Source: Fluviicola sp. | Lineage (GTDB): Bacteria; Bacteroidota; Bacteroidia; Flavobacteriales_D; Crocinitomicaceae | Length of the DNA stretch: 64,000 nt | NCBI GenBank assembly: GCA_029866325.1 | Contig: JARWZO010000003.1 | Coordinates: 124,001 to 188,000, forward strand | Direction: 5' to 3' | Part shown: in pieces, positions 7,803-16,887 of the stretch | Position numbering within the stretch: the stretch's first letter is position 1 | Layout: the number at the start of each line of letters is the position of its first letter | The notes under the pieces: model-generated | Told to the model about the DNA's origin: nothing | The model's input: only the letters and a program-made list of their open reading frames with translations | The model's database searches: none | Translations under genes and position numbers: made by a program

Positions 7803-9584
7803 ATGAAATTATTATTCATTCTGGCGTTCTGCTTACCGACCTTGTCTTTTGCACAATCGATCAAGTATGCGCTAAAAATGCCGAAACCCCAAAATCATTA
7901 CTTTGAAGTTGAAATGGAATTGCGAGACTTTAAAGCAAGTGAATTAACCGTAAAAATGCCTGTTTGGGCGCCGGGTTCTTATTTGGTTCGCGAGTTTTCG
8001 CGTCACGTCAATTATGTGAAAGCAGTTGATGAAAACAACAAAGAACTAAAGGTGACCAAAACCGCAAAAAACGAGTGGAAGATTGCGAAAGGGAAGTCAA
8101 AGAAGGTTAAAGTAAATTACGACGTCTATGCCTTTGAATTATCGGTGCGTACCAGTTTCTTGGATTTGTCGCATGGTTTTGTTTCGGGCAGCAGTGTTTT
8201 CTTTTACGTAGACGGATTTAAGCAACTCTCGGGAACATTGGATGTACATCCGTACAGCTCGTTTAAAACCATCACAACTCCGTTGACAAAGTCGGCTGAA
8301 AGTGTTCAGGGAGACGGGGCGGTTGAGCGCTTTACCTTCACCAATTACGATGAGTTGGTTGATTCACCAATAGAAATCGGAAACCACGAATTGTTTTACT
8401 TTCAATCCGGAGGAACGCACCATCAGGTTGCTTTATACGGACTTGCCAATTACGACATGGAGCAGTTGAAGGTGGATATGGAAAAAATTACAGCAGCCGC
8501 TACCGATGTTTTCGGTCAGAATCCGTGCAAAGAATACACCTTTATCATTCACAACGTCATCAATGGTCAGGGCGGATTAGAGCATGCCAACGCCTGTGTT
8601 TTGAGCGTCAATCGCTGGACGTATTCACCTGCCGAGTACAATGGTTTTTTATCACTTGTGGCGCATGAGTATTTCCACTTGTGGAATGTAAAACGTATTC
8701 GACCAATTGAGTTGGGGCCGTTTAATTACGACGAAGAAAATTATACCACACTTTTATGGGTGATGGAAGGTTTCACCTCTTATTACGATGAGTTGTTAAT
8801 GGTGAGGGCAGGTTATTATTCCAAAGAAGATTACCTGCGCAAATTGCAAGGTACGATCAATTATGTGGAAGGTTCTACAGGTGCACGCGTGCAATCGGTC
8901 GCACATGCCAGTTTCGATGCGTGGATTAAAGCGTATCGTCCGAATGAAAACAGTGGAAATACCACCATGACCTATTATTCACGCGGAGCGATGTTGGCAT
9001 CATTACTCGACGCCATGATCATCGATAAGTTTGATGCACAAAAATGCCTCGATCACTTTATGCGTTATTTATACGATGAGTTTTATGTGAAGAAAAAGCG
9101 CGGATTTACTGAGCTTGAGTTTCAAGAAGCACTTGAGACGTTTATGGGACAAGATATGGATCAGTTTTTCAACGACCATGTTTACGGAACAAAAATTCCC
9201 GATTTCAAATCCGTTTTCAGTAAAGTTGCGGTGAATGTAGTTTATACCGGGAAACCTGCCGCTTCATTCGGCGCTTCAGTAGCACAAGAAGGTGGAAAGA
9301 CCATTGTGAAATCGATTCGTTCGGGTTCTGCAGCAGAAGAAGCCGGCATCAGCGTTGGCGATGAACTCATTGCCTGCAACGGTATTCGTGTGGACCAAAA
9401 CACGTTTGATAATTTTATTTCAAGTTTGGTTGCCGGTGAATACATTGAATTGATCGTGGCTAGAGAAGAAATCGTTTTGAATTTACAAACCAAAATGACG
9501 ACTTACGAACGCCCGGGTTTCCGTTTCGAGACCATGACGCCTTCTAATGAGAAATTCTATTACTGGTTGCGATCGTTGCATTAA
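7803..9584 (+). CDS. M61-family metallopeptidase (glycyl aminopeptidase-like) with PDZ domain
   Basis: 593 aa. A Sec signal peptide (MKLLFILAFCLPTLSFAQS) is followed by an N-terminal beta domain, a gluzincin catalytic domain with HEYFHLWNVKRIRP (HExxH zinc site, about residue 290) and the third ligand Glu in VMEGFTSYYDE (about 320). A C-terminal PDZ domain (about 480-560) contains the usual SGSAAEEAGISVGDEL loop. It is likely periplasmic or surface exposed and trims peptides. The start at 7803 is preferred over an upstream in-frame TTG because it begins the signal peptide and follows a -7 box. The gene is monocistronic, closed by a strong hairpin terminator. Confidence 0.9.
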   Translation: MKLLFILAFCLPTLSFAQSIKYALKMPKPQNHYFEVEMELRDFKASELTVKMPVWAPGSYLVREFSRHVNYVKAVDENNKELKVTKTAKNEWKIAKGKSKKVKVNYDVYAFELSVRTSFLDLSHGFVSGSSVFFYVDGFKQLSGTLDVHPYSSFKTITTPLTKSAESVQGDGAVERFTFTNYDELVDSPIEIGNHELFYFQSGGTHHQVALYGLANYDMEQLKVDMEKITAAATDVFGQNPCKEYTFIIHNVINGQGGLEHANACVLSVNRWTYSPAEYNGFLSLVAHEYFHLWNVKRIRPIELGPFNYDEENYTTLLWVMEGFTSYYDELLMVRAGYYSKEDYLRKLQGTINYVEGSTGARVQSVAHASFDAWIKAYRPNENSGNTTMTYYSRGAMLASLLDAMIIDKFDAQKCLDHFMRYLYDEFYVKKKRGFTELEFQEALETFMGQDMDQFFNDHVYGTKIPDFKSVFSKVAVNVVYTGKPAASFGASVAQEGGKTIVKSIRSGSAAEEAGISVGDELIACNGIRVDQNTFDNFISSLVAGEYIELIVAREEIVLNLQTKMTTYERPGFRFETMTPSNEKFYYWLRSLH

Positions 9585-9610
9585 AACACGACCTGAGAAT
9601 AATAAAACTG

Positions 9611-9643
9611 AAAAGGCACGAATTGATTTCCGTGCCTTTTTCA
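9611..9643 (+). terminator. Rho-independent terminator
   Basis: Perfect 10-bp stem AAAAGGCACG/CGTGCCTTTT with a 10-nt loop. Its A and T flanks could let it work in both directions, between the convergent M61 peptidase and GH3 genes. Confidence 0.85.
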
Positions 9644-9652
9644 ATAGAGCTT

Positions 9653-9736
9653 GTATCGGCTAGCCGATACATTTTTGCTTCCCACGAATACACGAATTTG
9701 GCTCGGCTAACGCGCCTTAATCAGTGTATCAGTGGG
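9653..9736. repeat. Palindromic dispersed repeat, copy 1
   Basis: Contains an 18-bp perfect palindrome GTATCGGCTAGCCGATAC (9653-9670), then an imperfect inverted repeat (arms 9681-9698 and 9719-9736, CCCAC..ATACAC..ATT pattern) enclosing GGCTCGGCTAACGCGCC. A diverged relative with the same three elements lies at about 48597-48733. Confidence 0.6.
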
Positions 9737-9755
9737 AGCAGTTTATAGTCTGCAA

Positions 9756-10907
9756 TTATTTAATCGCCCCAACGCACAATTTCATTCGGATAATCCGTTT
9801 GGCTGATGCATCAACTTGCGCTTTAAAGGCGCTGTCTGAGCGGTAATTCTTTAAGATAGCAGAGTGTGCTTTCGCGGCATCCAAGGGCATCAAAACAATA
9901 TCGCAACCCGCTTCAACAGCTTTCACGTTACAACCCGGTATGGCAGTTACTCCGCCCATGTTCATAGCATCGGTTACAATCAATCCTTTAAAGCCCATTT
10001 CATTGCGCAATAAGTCGGTTACAATTACTTTCGAAGCAGTAGAAGGAAGTCCGTTTGTGTTGTATTTCGGGTTGTTTGCAACAGCCAAGTGACCAATCAT
10101 GATCGACAAAACACCATCAGCGATCAGTTTCGGGTAGTTACCGATTTCTTTCAGTTCACCGTCAATTACCTGAAGTGCTTTGTGTGTATCACCCGAAACA
10201 AGACCATGCCCCGGGAAATGTTTAGCTGTGGCAATGATTCCTTGTTTTTGCGTAGCTTGTATGAACGCATTGGACCACGGAATAATGTTGGCAGGAACGG
10301 CTCCGAAACTTCTAAAACCAACCGTTTTGTTGGGCGACATATCTACTACCGGCGAAAAGTTGTAGTTGATACCAATGTCTTTCAAATCAAACGAAATGGT
10401 ATCTGCATAAGCGCTTACTTCTTCAACGGTTTTCATTTCGTTGGCCTTTTTCACAGGCTTCGATCCTTTAATTTTACGGTTTACCAAACTAGGTTCAGCA
10501 TCGGCACTGTACAAGAACCCCGGATTTCCCAAGGCAGTATTCATGGTGTTAAAAGTGGTGATCCATTTTTTAAACTCGGTTTTGGTGCCGTTTAGCATCA
10601 ATACACCACCGATCTGACGTTTATTGATGTGTTTTTTAATAGTCGAAAGTGTTTGTCCGTATTCGCCAACAGCCGGCATAATGAGCTGGGCAACAATTGC
10701 GGTATCATCCAGCGAAGCGAAAATAGAATCAACGTCTTTGTTCAATTGTTCATTTTCAGACAAGTAATCGGTTAGCTCATAGGATCGTTCAATCTTGGGT
10801 AATTGCGGTACTTTGCGTTCAGGAGCAGTTTGTTCCGGCTGTGCGCTTTGTCCGCAAGCCAATAACAACAATGTTGCTGCGGACGTGATGGCGATGAGTT
10901 GTTTCAT
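9756..10907 (-). CDS. Glycoside hydrolase family 3 lipoprotein, NagZ-like beta-N-acetylhexosaminidase
   Basis: 383 aa. A lipoprotein signal ends in LLLLACGQS (Cys about residue 18). The GH3 TIM barrel carries KHFPGHG followed by a GDTH loop, the general acid/base region of NagZ-type enzymes, and GLIVTDAMNMGG with the catalytic Asp nucleophile. No second GH3 sandwich domain, as in NagZ. Likely removes N-acetylglucosamine from peptidoglycan fragments at the periplasmic membrane face; the exact substrate is inferred from motifs. Its start overlaps the stop of the upstream membrane hydrolase gene by 4 nt (ATGA), indicating translational coupling. Confidence 0.85.
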   Translation of the reverse strand: MKQLIAITSAATLLLLACGQSAQPEQTAPERKVPQLPKIERSYELTDYLSENEQLNKDVDSIFASLDDTAIVAQLIMPAVGEYGQTLSTIKKHINKRQIGGVLMLNGTKTEFKKWITTFNTMNTALGNPGFLYSADAEPSLVNRKIKGSKPVKKANEMKTVEEVSAYADTISFDLKDIGINYNFSPVVDMSPNKTVGFRSFGAVPANIIPWSNAFIQATQKQGIIATAKHFPGHGLVSGDTHKALQVIDGELKEIGNYPKLIADGVLSIMIGHLAVANNPKYNTNGLPSTASKVIVTDLLRNEMGFKGLIVTDAMNMGGVTAIPGCNVKAVEAGCDIVLMPLDAAKAHSAILKNYRSDSAFKAQVDASAKRIIRMKLCVGAIK

Positions 10908-11896
10908 TTTCCAAATACTTTATCTATATAATTCCCAAAATTAATGGCTTTAAAGGCATTTCCGCGTGGTAGCCGAAAAGACTTTTGCACAACTTGCTTG
11001 TCAACAATCATTCCATAACCCATTAGTGGTTGTGTGAGTGTGCCTCCTGTAAGCTGTTTCATGGTACCGAAACGCAGATCGTAACACCAGATTGTATCGT
11101 TTGATTGTTCAAGTGCGCAATAACCATTGGTGATGTAACGCAATTGCTCGTTACGGTCTTTGTCTTTCCATTTCATTTCTTTAAATAACGCATGATTCTT
11201 TGGCACTGTCTGAATCTCATCCGGATTAAAATCAGCAAAAATGGATTTGTAACCAACATAATAATTCGTTGAATCTTCGCTTACCAGTTGCCAATAAAAC
11301 GACGTGAGCGGCATGGGAGTCACCATCGTGTTCTTCACCTGATAATTTCCTTCTTGAAAATAGCCTGTAGCTTGACTTAATAGAATCAATTTTACAACAA
11401 CGCCCCACACTAAATAGCCACTCGACCAGATGATTCCGGCCCAATTCCACTTCGAACGCCGAGGGTTTGTGCGTTTGGTAAACAGCGCAATGAGCAACAA
11501 AATCATAAACGGCACAGTGTAAAGTGGATCAATCACAAAAACCGTATTGAAAGTGATTCGCGGATCGAATGGCCACAAAAACTGTGTTCCGTAATTGGTA
11601 AATATGTCCAACATCGGGTGTGTTACAATGGCTAATGTCCAAAGCCAAATCCAGGTTTTTCGGTCGTAGCGCTGTTTGTATAACTTAGTGAATAACCACC
11701 CCAATATAGGCCCCGCAAGTAGGGCAAACAACAACGAATGCGAAAATCCGCGGTGTACGAGAGCTGCATCAAACGGATGGAAAAATGACATAAAGAGAAC
11801 ATCCAAATCGGGAATTGTTCCGCCTACAGCACCCCACAATGCCGCTTTTGCACCCATTTTTCTACCGCCAACTGCTTCGCCTACAGCAGCGCCCAA
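10904..11896 (-). CDS. YdjM/DUF457-type membrane-bound metal-dependent hydrolase, abnormal start codon
   Basis: 330 aa counted from the TTG at 11896. Four or more membrane helices. Conserved His/Asp positions of the family are visible: GTIPDLDVLF, HRGFSHSLL, THPMLDIFTNYG and a C-terminal soluble part. Family members normally begin MDSLTQIVLGAAVGEA. Here the codons for DSLTQIV are intact upstream (11897-11917), but the position of the initiator Met is ATA (11918-11920), directly preceded by an in-frame TAA (11921-11923). So either ATA is used, TTG at 11896 is used with loss of seven conserved residues, or the base is a mutation or sequencing error. It overlaps the GH3 gene start by 4 nt. Confidence 0.75.
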   Translation of the reverse strand: MGAAVGEAVGGRKMGAKAALWGAVGGTIPDLDVLFMSFFHPFDAALVHRGFSHSLLFALLAGPILGWLFTKLYKQRYDRKTWIWLWTLAIVTHPMLDIFTNYGTQFLWPFDPRITFNTVFVIDPLYTVPFMILLLIALFTKRTNPRRSKWNWAGIIWSSGYLVWGVVVKLILLSQATGYFQEGNYQVKNTMVTPMPLTSFYWQLVSEDSTNYYVGYKSIFADFNPDEIQTVPKNHALFKEMKWKDKDRNEQLRYITNGYCALEQSNDTIWCYDLRFGTMKQLTGGTLTQPLMGYGMIVDKQVVQKSFRLPRGNAFKAINFGNYIDKVFGK

Positions 11897-11948
11897 TACA
11901 ATTTGCGTTAGAGAATCTATTTAATTGGTTATTTACCGAAATACCAGT

Positions 11949-13625
11949 TTAGTTTTTTACAATGCGCGTTATAAAGCTATTACCTGAATTGCTAACTAGT
12001 TTTACTAAATAGGTTCCTGCTTCAAAATCTGTTAAATCTACACTTACGGCATTACTTTCAGTAATTACTTGTTGTAATAAAACTTGCCCTGAAAGATTGG
12101 AAACGATCATTGTACCTTTAAAATCCGAAGGTAAGGCCGACAGTTGAACTATTCCAGTTGTAGGATTCGGTGAAATACGAAGCTCACTGAAATCAAGCGT
12201 TCCAATGCCCAAGATTGTTGAACAAAACGTAGTGTCAGGATTGAATTCGATATAACCCAAAGGGTCTAGATTTCGTCCCACAAAACCCGGCCAATCGGAT
12301 GAATATTTTTTAGTTCTGAACGTGAAATTCCCACCGATTGGAATAGTAGATCCTTGAACAGCGGGTACACTGTTGTTGAGTGGTGTTTTGTATTCCCAAA
12401 CAATTTCATTTAAACTATTCACTTCTCTTGTATAGCCTTTCCTTCCCGAACAAATGAGCGTATTGCCGTTTGGTAAACGTTGTGCACTGCTGACTACCGC
12501 ACAATAAATATCTGTTGCAATCGGTGCCGTATAAACGTAGTCGAAGTCTGTCGGTAAATACGTGTTGTTTTGCATCAAATAAGTATGGTTTAACGTATCG
12601 TAAACCGGCTGAAATGTTGCTGCAGCGGAAACTTGTGGCTGGTGATTATTATTGAATACCATTAGTTTTCCTTTATCGGGATGATTGGAAGGTAATTCTA
12701 CATCGGTCCAATGAATATCGTGTTGGAATCCGAGTTTTTTATCAACCACAGTTCCTTGATTGTATGCTGCCGGATTTCCCCAACGGTAAATTAAATCACC
12801 CCCTTTTCCGCAAACACCTCCTGTGTGACCAGCTGCTTCTGTTGTTGTTGTGCTGTGATCGATGATCCAAACTTCATTTAGCGTTGGAGTAGATACGATT
12901 AATTGATCCAATACCGGATTGTAATCAACAGAATTAAAATGAATCCAATCCGCATCATCGTTACCATTGGTATAATTCAGGTTGATCAGTTCAGGATGAT
13001 CTGCCACAACACCGAAATTTGATTTTGTTGGGTCAAAATCTTGAATGATATGGTCCCAAGCGTGCCATTCCCATACAACAGCCCCGCTATCAAGTCCAAT
13101 TGGCTGAATTTCGACCAAATGATCGGGCCATAATTCCGAACTAATCAACATGGAAGTGTCTTTTCCAGCTGCGATACATGTATCGATACTTCTTCTTTCC
13201 CAAGCAATAAGTACCACATTACCATTTGGCAAGACTTTAAAACTATGGTGCATCCGTTTAGTAGAATCTGCGTATTGAAACTGCCACAATAAATTATTGT
13301 CCCAATCTCTATGCTCAATTTTCTGGCCGCCTCCACCGCCAAACATCCATGGGTTTAGGTAATTATAATCTTTTTTTGCCATGAATAACGAGCCGTCAGG
13401 TTCAAGTGTAGCACCATTCGCAGGTCCGGTTGGGTCATCCAGCCACTTGTGTACAACTTCCCCGCAATTATTGATCAAAAAGGCAGTTCCTTGGTTTTGC
13501 GGATAAAGAAGTAAATAACCGTCTTGCGCTTTTTCAGGATCGTAAGAAAGTAAACCAATTGTATTTTGACCAATCAAAAAATTTGCAATCAATAGAACAG
13601 TGAATGAAAGAAGTATTCTTTTCAT
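11949..13625 (-). CDS. Secreted arylsulfotransferase-like beta-propeller protein with T9SS type A sorting domain
   Basis: 558 aa. Signal peptide (MKRILLSFTVLLIANFLIGQ). The body resembles ASST-type (arylsulfotransferase) propellers: repeated WD-like blades, MHHSFKVLPNGNVVLIAWE, and later FQHDIHWTDVELP and LPNGNTLICSGRKGY. The final 80 residues (ISPNPTTGIVQLSALPSD through ITRIVKN) are a standard T9SS type A C-terminal sorting domain, so the protein is probably exported by T9SS and surface-attached or released. Sulfotransferase activity is not certain, since many Bacteroidota members are annotated only by fold. Confidence 0.85.
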   Translation of the reverse strand: MKRILLSFTVLLIANFLIGQNTIGLLSYDPEKAQDGYLLLYPQNQGTAFLINNCGEVVHKWLDDPTGPANGATLEPDGSLFMAKKDYNYLNPWMFGGGGGQKIEHRDWDNNLLWQFQYADSTKRMHHSFKVLPNGNVVLIAWERRSIDTCIAAGKDTSMLISSELWPDHLVEIQPIGLDSGAVVWEWHAWDHIIQDFDPTKSNFGVVADHPELINLNYTNGNDDADWIHFNSVDYNPVLDQLIVSTPTLNEVWIIDHSTTTTEAAGHTGGVCGKGGDLIYRWGNPAAYNQGTVVDKKLGFQHDIHWTDVELPSNHPDKGKLMVFNNNHQPQVSAAATFQPVYDTLNHTYLMQNNTYLPTDFDYVYTAPIATDIYCAVVSSAQRLPNGNTLICSGRKGYTREVNSLNEIVWEYKTPLNNSVPAVQGSTIPIGGNFTFRTKKYSSDWPGFVGRNLDPLGYIEFNPDTTFCSTILGIGTLDFSELRISPNPTTGIVQLSALPSDFKGTMIVSNLSGQVLLQQVITESNAVSVDLTDFEAGTYLVKLVSNSGNSFITRIVKN

Positions 13626-13736
13626 AAGTTGAGTGAATTTTAAAAGTGAAAATTACGGGTTTTTGTTGTGAAAAAAGGGTGATATGTTTTGAAAGCCCTC
13701 AACTTTTTTAGTATCTTAAGATTGAAAATAAAAAAT

Positions 13737-14429
13737 ATGTTGAAAGATTCAAGCGCGATAACAAGCTGGGCAGCCGAAGATCGCCCACGAGAAAAAATGA
13801 TAGCAAAAGGTAAAAATGCCTTGACAGATGCCGAATTACTCGCCATTCTTATTGGCACAGGATCAGGAAAAAACACTGCAGTTGATTTGGGTCGCAGCTT
13901 GTTGCAATTGTGCAACGGTGATCTCTACGAATTGGGAAGACTGCGTTTACCGCAAATGTGTTCCGTAAAAGGAATCGGACCAACAAAAGCTGTAAAACTC
14001 ATGGCTGCATTAGAATTAGGCAGAAGAAGAAAAGAGCAGCAAGCAGCAAAAAAACAACTCGTCATTTCATCAGCGGATGGCTACAACCTGATTAAATCCT
14101 ATTATTCTGATTTGGACCATGAAGAGTTCCATATTATTTTGCTCAATCGCTCCAATGGTTTGCTGGGAGTGAGGCAAATTTCAAAAGGTGGTTTGGCAGG
14201 AACCTATGTAGATCCGAAAATCATTTTTAAGATAGCAATTGATATGGGAGCATCGGGTATCATGTTGGCACACAACCATCCCAGCGGTAATATTAGCCCA
14301 AGTCAAAGCGATCATGAATTAACGCGACGAATCGTGCAATTCGGTAAGCTCATTGAAATGCCGGTGATGGATCACCTCATTATTACCGATAATGGTTACT
14401 TTAGCTTCTCAGATAACGGATTATTGTGA
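13737..14429 (+). CDS. radC: RadC-family JAB1/MPN domain protein
   Basis: 230 aa, the normal length of the family. An N-terminal UPF0758 helical region with a helix-hairpin-helix (MCSVKGIGPTKAVKLMAALE) precedes the JAB/MPN metalloprotease-like domain, with the metal site MLAHNHPSGNISPSQSD. The start at 13737 gives the family N-terminus (MLKDSSAITSWAAEDRPRE). The biochemical role is unresolved despite the historical DNA-repair name. Its TGA overlaps the ATG of the next gene by one base, so it heads a four-gene operon with wecB, a deacetylase-like gene and a GSCFA gene. Confidence 0.93.
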   Translation: MLKDSSAITSWAAEDRPREKMIAKGKNALTDAELLAILIGTGSGKNTAVDLGRSLLQLCNGDLYELGRLRLPQMCSVKGIGPTKAVKLMAALELGRRRKEQQAAKKQLVISSADGYNLIKSYYSDLDHEEFHIILLNRSNGLLGVRQISKGGLAGTYVDPKIIFKIAIDMGASGIMLAHNHPSGNISPSQSDHELTRRIVQFGKLIEMPVMDHLIITDNGYFSFSDNGLL

Positions 14430-15580
14430 TGAAAAAAATAATGACGATCATTGGTGCTCGTCCTCAAATCATTAAAGCTGCTGCTATTAGCCGTGCCTTA
14501 GAGAAGCTTTATTCAAACGAAATAGAAGAGTTGATTGTGCATACCGGTCAACACTACGATGAAAATATGTCAGCAGTTTTTTTTGAAGAATTAGGCATTC
14601 CCAAACCATTTGCTCAGCTGAGGATTGGTAGTAGTTCTCATGGTGATCAAACGGGAGCTATGATGCGCGATTTGGAAAACCTGATGCTCAAACATGCACC
14701 TGATGCCGTGATTGTTTACGGTGATACAAACTCTACATTGGCAGGTTCTTTGGCCGCGTCTAAAATCGGGATTCCGGTTGTTCACATCGAAGCAGGATTG
14801 CGCAGTTTCAATAAAGCAATGCCGGAAGAGATCAATCGTATCATGACGGACCACGTTTCTACCTTGTTATTTTCACCTACAAAACAAGGAATAGCGAATT
14901 TGCAGCGAGAAGGCTTTTCGCTGGACCTACGCGGTATAGCTACGATTGATCATCCAAAGACATATCATTGCGGAGATATCATGCACGATAACAGCTTGCA
15001 TTTCTCTAAACTGGCAGAACAGCAATCGACATTATTGGAACAAATCGGTTGTAAAGGAAAGCCGTTTATATTGGCTACCGTTCATCGCAATACCAATACA
15101 GATGATCCTAAGCGACTTCAAGCAATCTTTAGAGGATTATTGACTGTTGCCCAAACGAATCGCTTAGATATCGTTTTACCATTACATCCGCGAACGCGAA
15201 AATACCTTGAGCAAACAGCCGATCATGCTTTTCTGGAGCAACTTTCAGCCGAACCGGGAATTCACTTAATTGATCCGGTTGGTTTTTTGGATATGATTGC
15301 ACTCGAACAACAAGCTTCATTGGTGGTTACCGATAGTGGTGGAGTGCAAAAAGAAGCTTATTTCTTCCGTAAACCGTGCATTGTTTTGCGTGAAGAAACA
15401 GAGTGGGTAGAGCTGATTGAAACCGGAGCAGCCGTTTTAACCGGAGCAGATGAAGCACGACTTATAGCCGCGGCAAACCGTTTTCTGGAACAACCACCGA
15501 AATCATTTCCTGAAATATTCGGTGATGGAACCGCATCTGAGTTTATTTGTAGAACCATTTCGGAAGAATTGTTCACATGA
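14429..15580 (+). CDS. wecB: UDP-N-acetylglucosamine 2-epimerase (non-hydrolysing)
   Basis: 383 aa. Converts UDP-GlcNAc to UDP-ManNAc for surface polysaccharides. Family hallmarks: IGARPQIIKAA at the N-terminus, HTGQHYDENMS, VHIEAGLRSFNKAMPEEINR and TDSGGVQKEAYFF followed by LREETEWVELIETGA. The start ATG shares one base with the radC stop (TGATG). The next gene begins in an ATGA overlap. Cytoplasmic. Its company (polysaccharide deacetylase-like and GSCFA proteins) suggests a cell-surface glycan pathway. Confidence 0.95.
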   Translation: MKKIMTIIGARPQIIKAAAISRALEKLYSNEIEELIVHTGQHYDENMSAVFFEELGIPKPFAQLRIGSSSHGDQTGAMMRDLENLMLKHAPDAVIVYGDTNSTLAGSLAASKIGIPVVHIEAGLRSFNKAMPEEINRIMTDHVSTLLFSPTKQGIANLQREGFSLDLRGIATIDHPKTYHCGDIMHDNSLHFSKLAEQQSTLLEQIGCKGKPFILATVHRNTNTDDPKRLQAIFRGLLTVAQTNRLDIVLPLHPRTRKYLEQTADHAFLEQLSAEPGIHLIDPVGFLDMIALEQQASLVVTDSGGVQKEAYFFRKPCIVLREETEWVELIETGAAVLTGADEARLIAAANRFLEQPPKSFPEIFGDGTASEFICRTISEELFT

Positions 15581-16887
15581 TAGTTTTTGTAGATCAGGTT
15601 ACCGAGCGTTTGCAATACACCTTTGATTTTGTATTCAAACACCATGGCCTGCACTACGAACTCACCAATGATTTATCGGTTTTCACCTCTTCAGATGAGA
15701 CTAAATTCAGTTATTCGGATTATCCGTTTGAAGCGATACCTGGTTTAAATCCGTCTTCTTTGCTTTTTGATGAAGTGATAAACCCTCAATTGGCAATTAC
15801 AAAAAGCACTTGGCAAGGAATAGAATGTTTGTCCATTGATGGAAAAACAGATCCGTTTGCGGCGATCTTTTATGTGATTAGTCGCTACGAAGAATATACA
15901 AATCCCAAGCGCGATAAACATGAACGTTTTCAGGCTTCCGAAAGCTTGTTGTTTCAGTTCGGGTGGTTGCAACAGCAAATTGTAGAACATTGGGTGAAGG
16001 CAATTGTAGCCCATTTTTCATCGGAGAAATTAACCGATTTGGAAGCAGGTAAAACAGTAACTGCAATCCCTTCTTTCGACATCGATAACACGTTTGCTTT
16101 CAAGTGGAAAGATGGCTGGCGAAAATGGCTGTCTGTGTCAAAAGACCTGATAAAAGGAAATAAAGAACGGTCGGCGCAGCGGAAATTGGTGCATTCAGGA
16201 CAACAACCCGATCCTTATGATACCTTTGATCGCATTCAACAATGTGCTGAACGCTTTCATCAAACACGTGTTTTTTGGCTGTTGGGAGATATCGGTGAAT
16301 TTGATCGGAATATCAGTTGGAGAGATCCGCGTCATCAACGGTTGATCCGCACCATTGGAAATGTAGCTCACTTAGGACTTCATCCAAGCTATGCCAGTAA
16401 TGTTTCTGATAAACGATTATTGGAAGAAAAGCAGCGTTTATCTCAGATTTTGGTGAAGGAGGTTACAGAAAGCAGACAACATTTTTTAAAAGTAAAACTG
16501 CCACAAACCTATCGTAGGTTGATCAACGAAGGGTTTAAAAAGGACTATACTATGGGATTTGCCGACCAACCCGGTTTTCGATTGGGAACAGCTCATCCGG
16601 TTTATTTCTTCGATTTGGAGTTGAATCTGGCAACAGAATATAAGTTGGTTCCTTTTGTTTATATGGATGGCACATTCAACGAATACCTGTTTTATTCGGT
16701 AGAAGAAAGCAAGGAAGTCGTTAGAAAACTCTTTGAAGAAGTAACCGCTTACGGCGGTGTGTTTTGCTTTATCTGGCACAATGAAACCATCGGTAATTCG
16801 GGAAAATGGCAAGGTTGGTCTGAATTATTGGATTTTACACTCGATTTATTAGATGGAAACAAACCCGCACTTTCCACGACCGATTGA
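15577..16887 (+). CDS. Polysaccharide deacetylase-like protein with DUF7033-type N-terminus
   Basis: 436 aa. The N-terminal half resembles the DUF7033 region of Bacteroidota deacetylase-family proteins (SRYEEYTNPKRDKHERF). The C-terminal half carries NodB-fold hallmarks: SFDIDNTFAFKW (first acidic motif), FWLLGDIGEFDRN, HLGLHPSY (HxxxH-like metal region) and GFADQPGFRLGTAHP. There is no signal peptide. It probably acts on a sugar precursor or glycan made with the WecB product; substrate unknown. It overlaps wecB by 4 nt and the GSCFA gene by 35 nt. Confidence 0.75.
   Translation: MIVFVDQVTERLQYTFDFVFKHHGLHYELTNDLSVFTSSDETKFSYSDYPFEAIPGLNPSSLLFDEVINPQLAITKSTWQGIECLSIDGKTDPFAAIFYVISRYEEYTNPKRDKHERFQASESLLFQFGWLQQQIVEHWVKAIVAHFSSEKLTDLEAGKTVTAIPSFDIDNTFAFKWKDGWRKWLSVSKDLIKGNKERSAQRKLVHSGQQPDPYDTFDRIQQCAERFHQTRVFWLLGDIGEFDRNISWRDPRHQRLIRTIGNVAHLGLHPSYASNVSDKRLLEEKQRLSQILVKEVTESRQHFLKVKLPQTYRRLINEGFKKDYTMGFADQPGFRLGTAHPVYFFDLELNLATEYKLVPFVYMDGTFNEYLFYSVEESKEVVRKLFEEVTAYGGVFCFIWHNETIGNSGKWQGWSELLDFTLDLLDGNKPALSTTD

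Noticed and set aside
10089-10595. 168-aa plus-strand ORF opposite the GH3 gene
   Set aside because: Antisense to KHFPGHG- and catalytic-Asp-encoding sequence; composition is that of a shadow frame.
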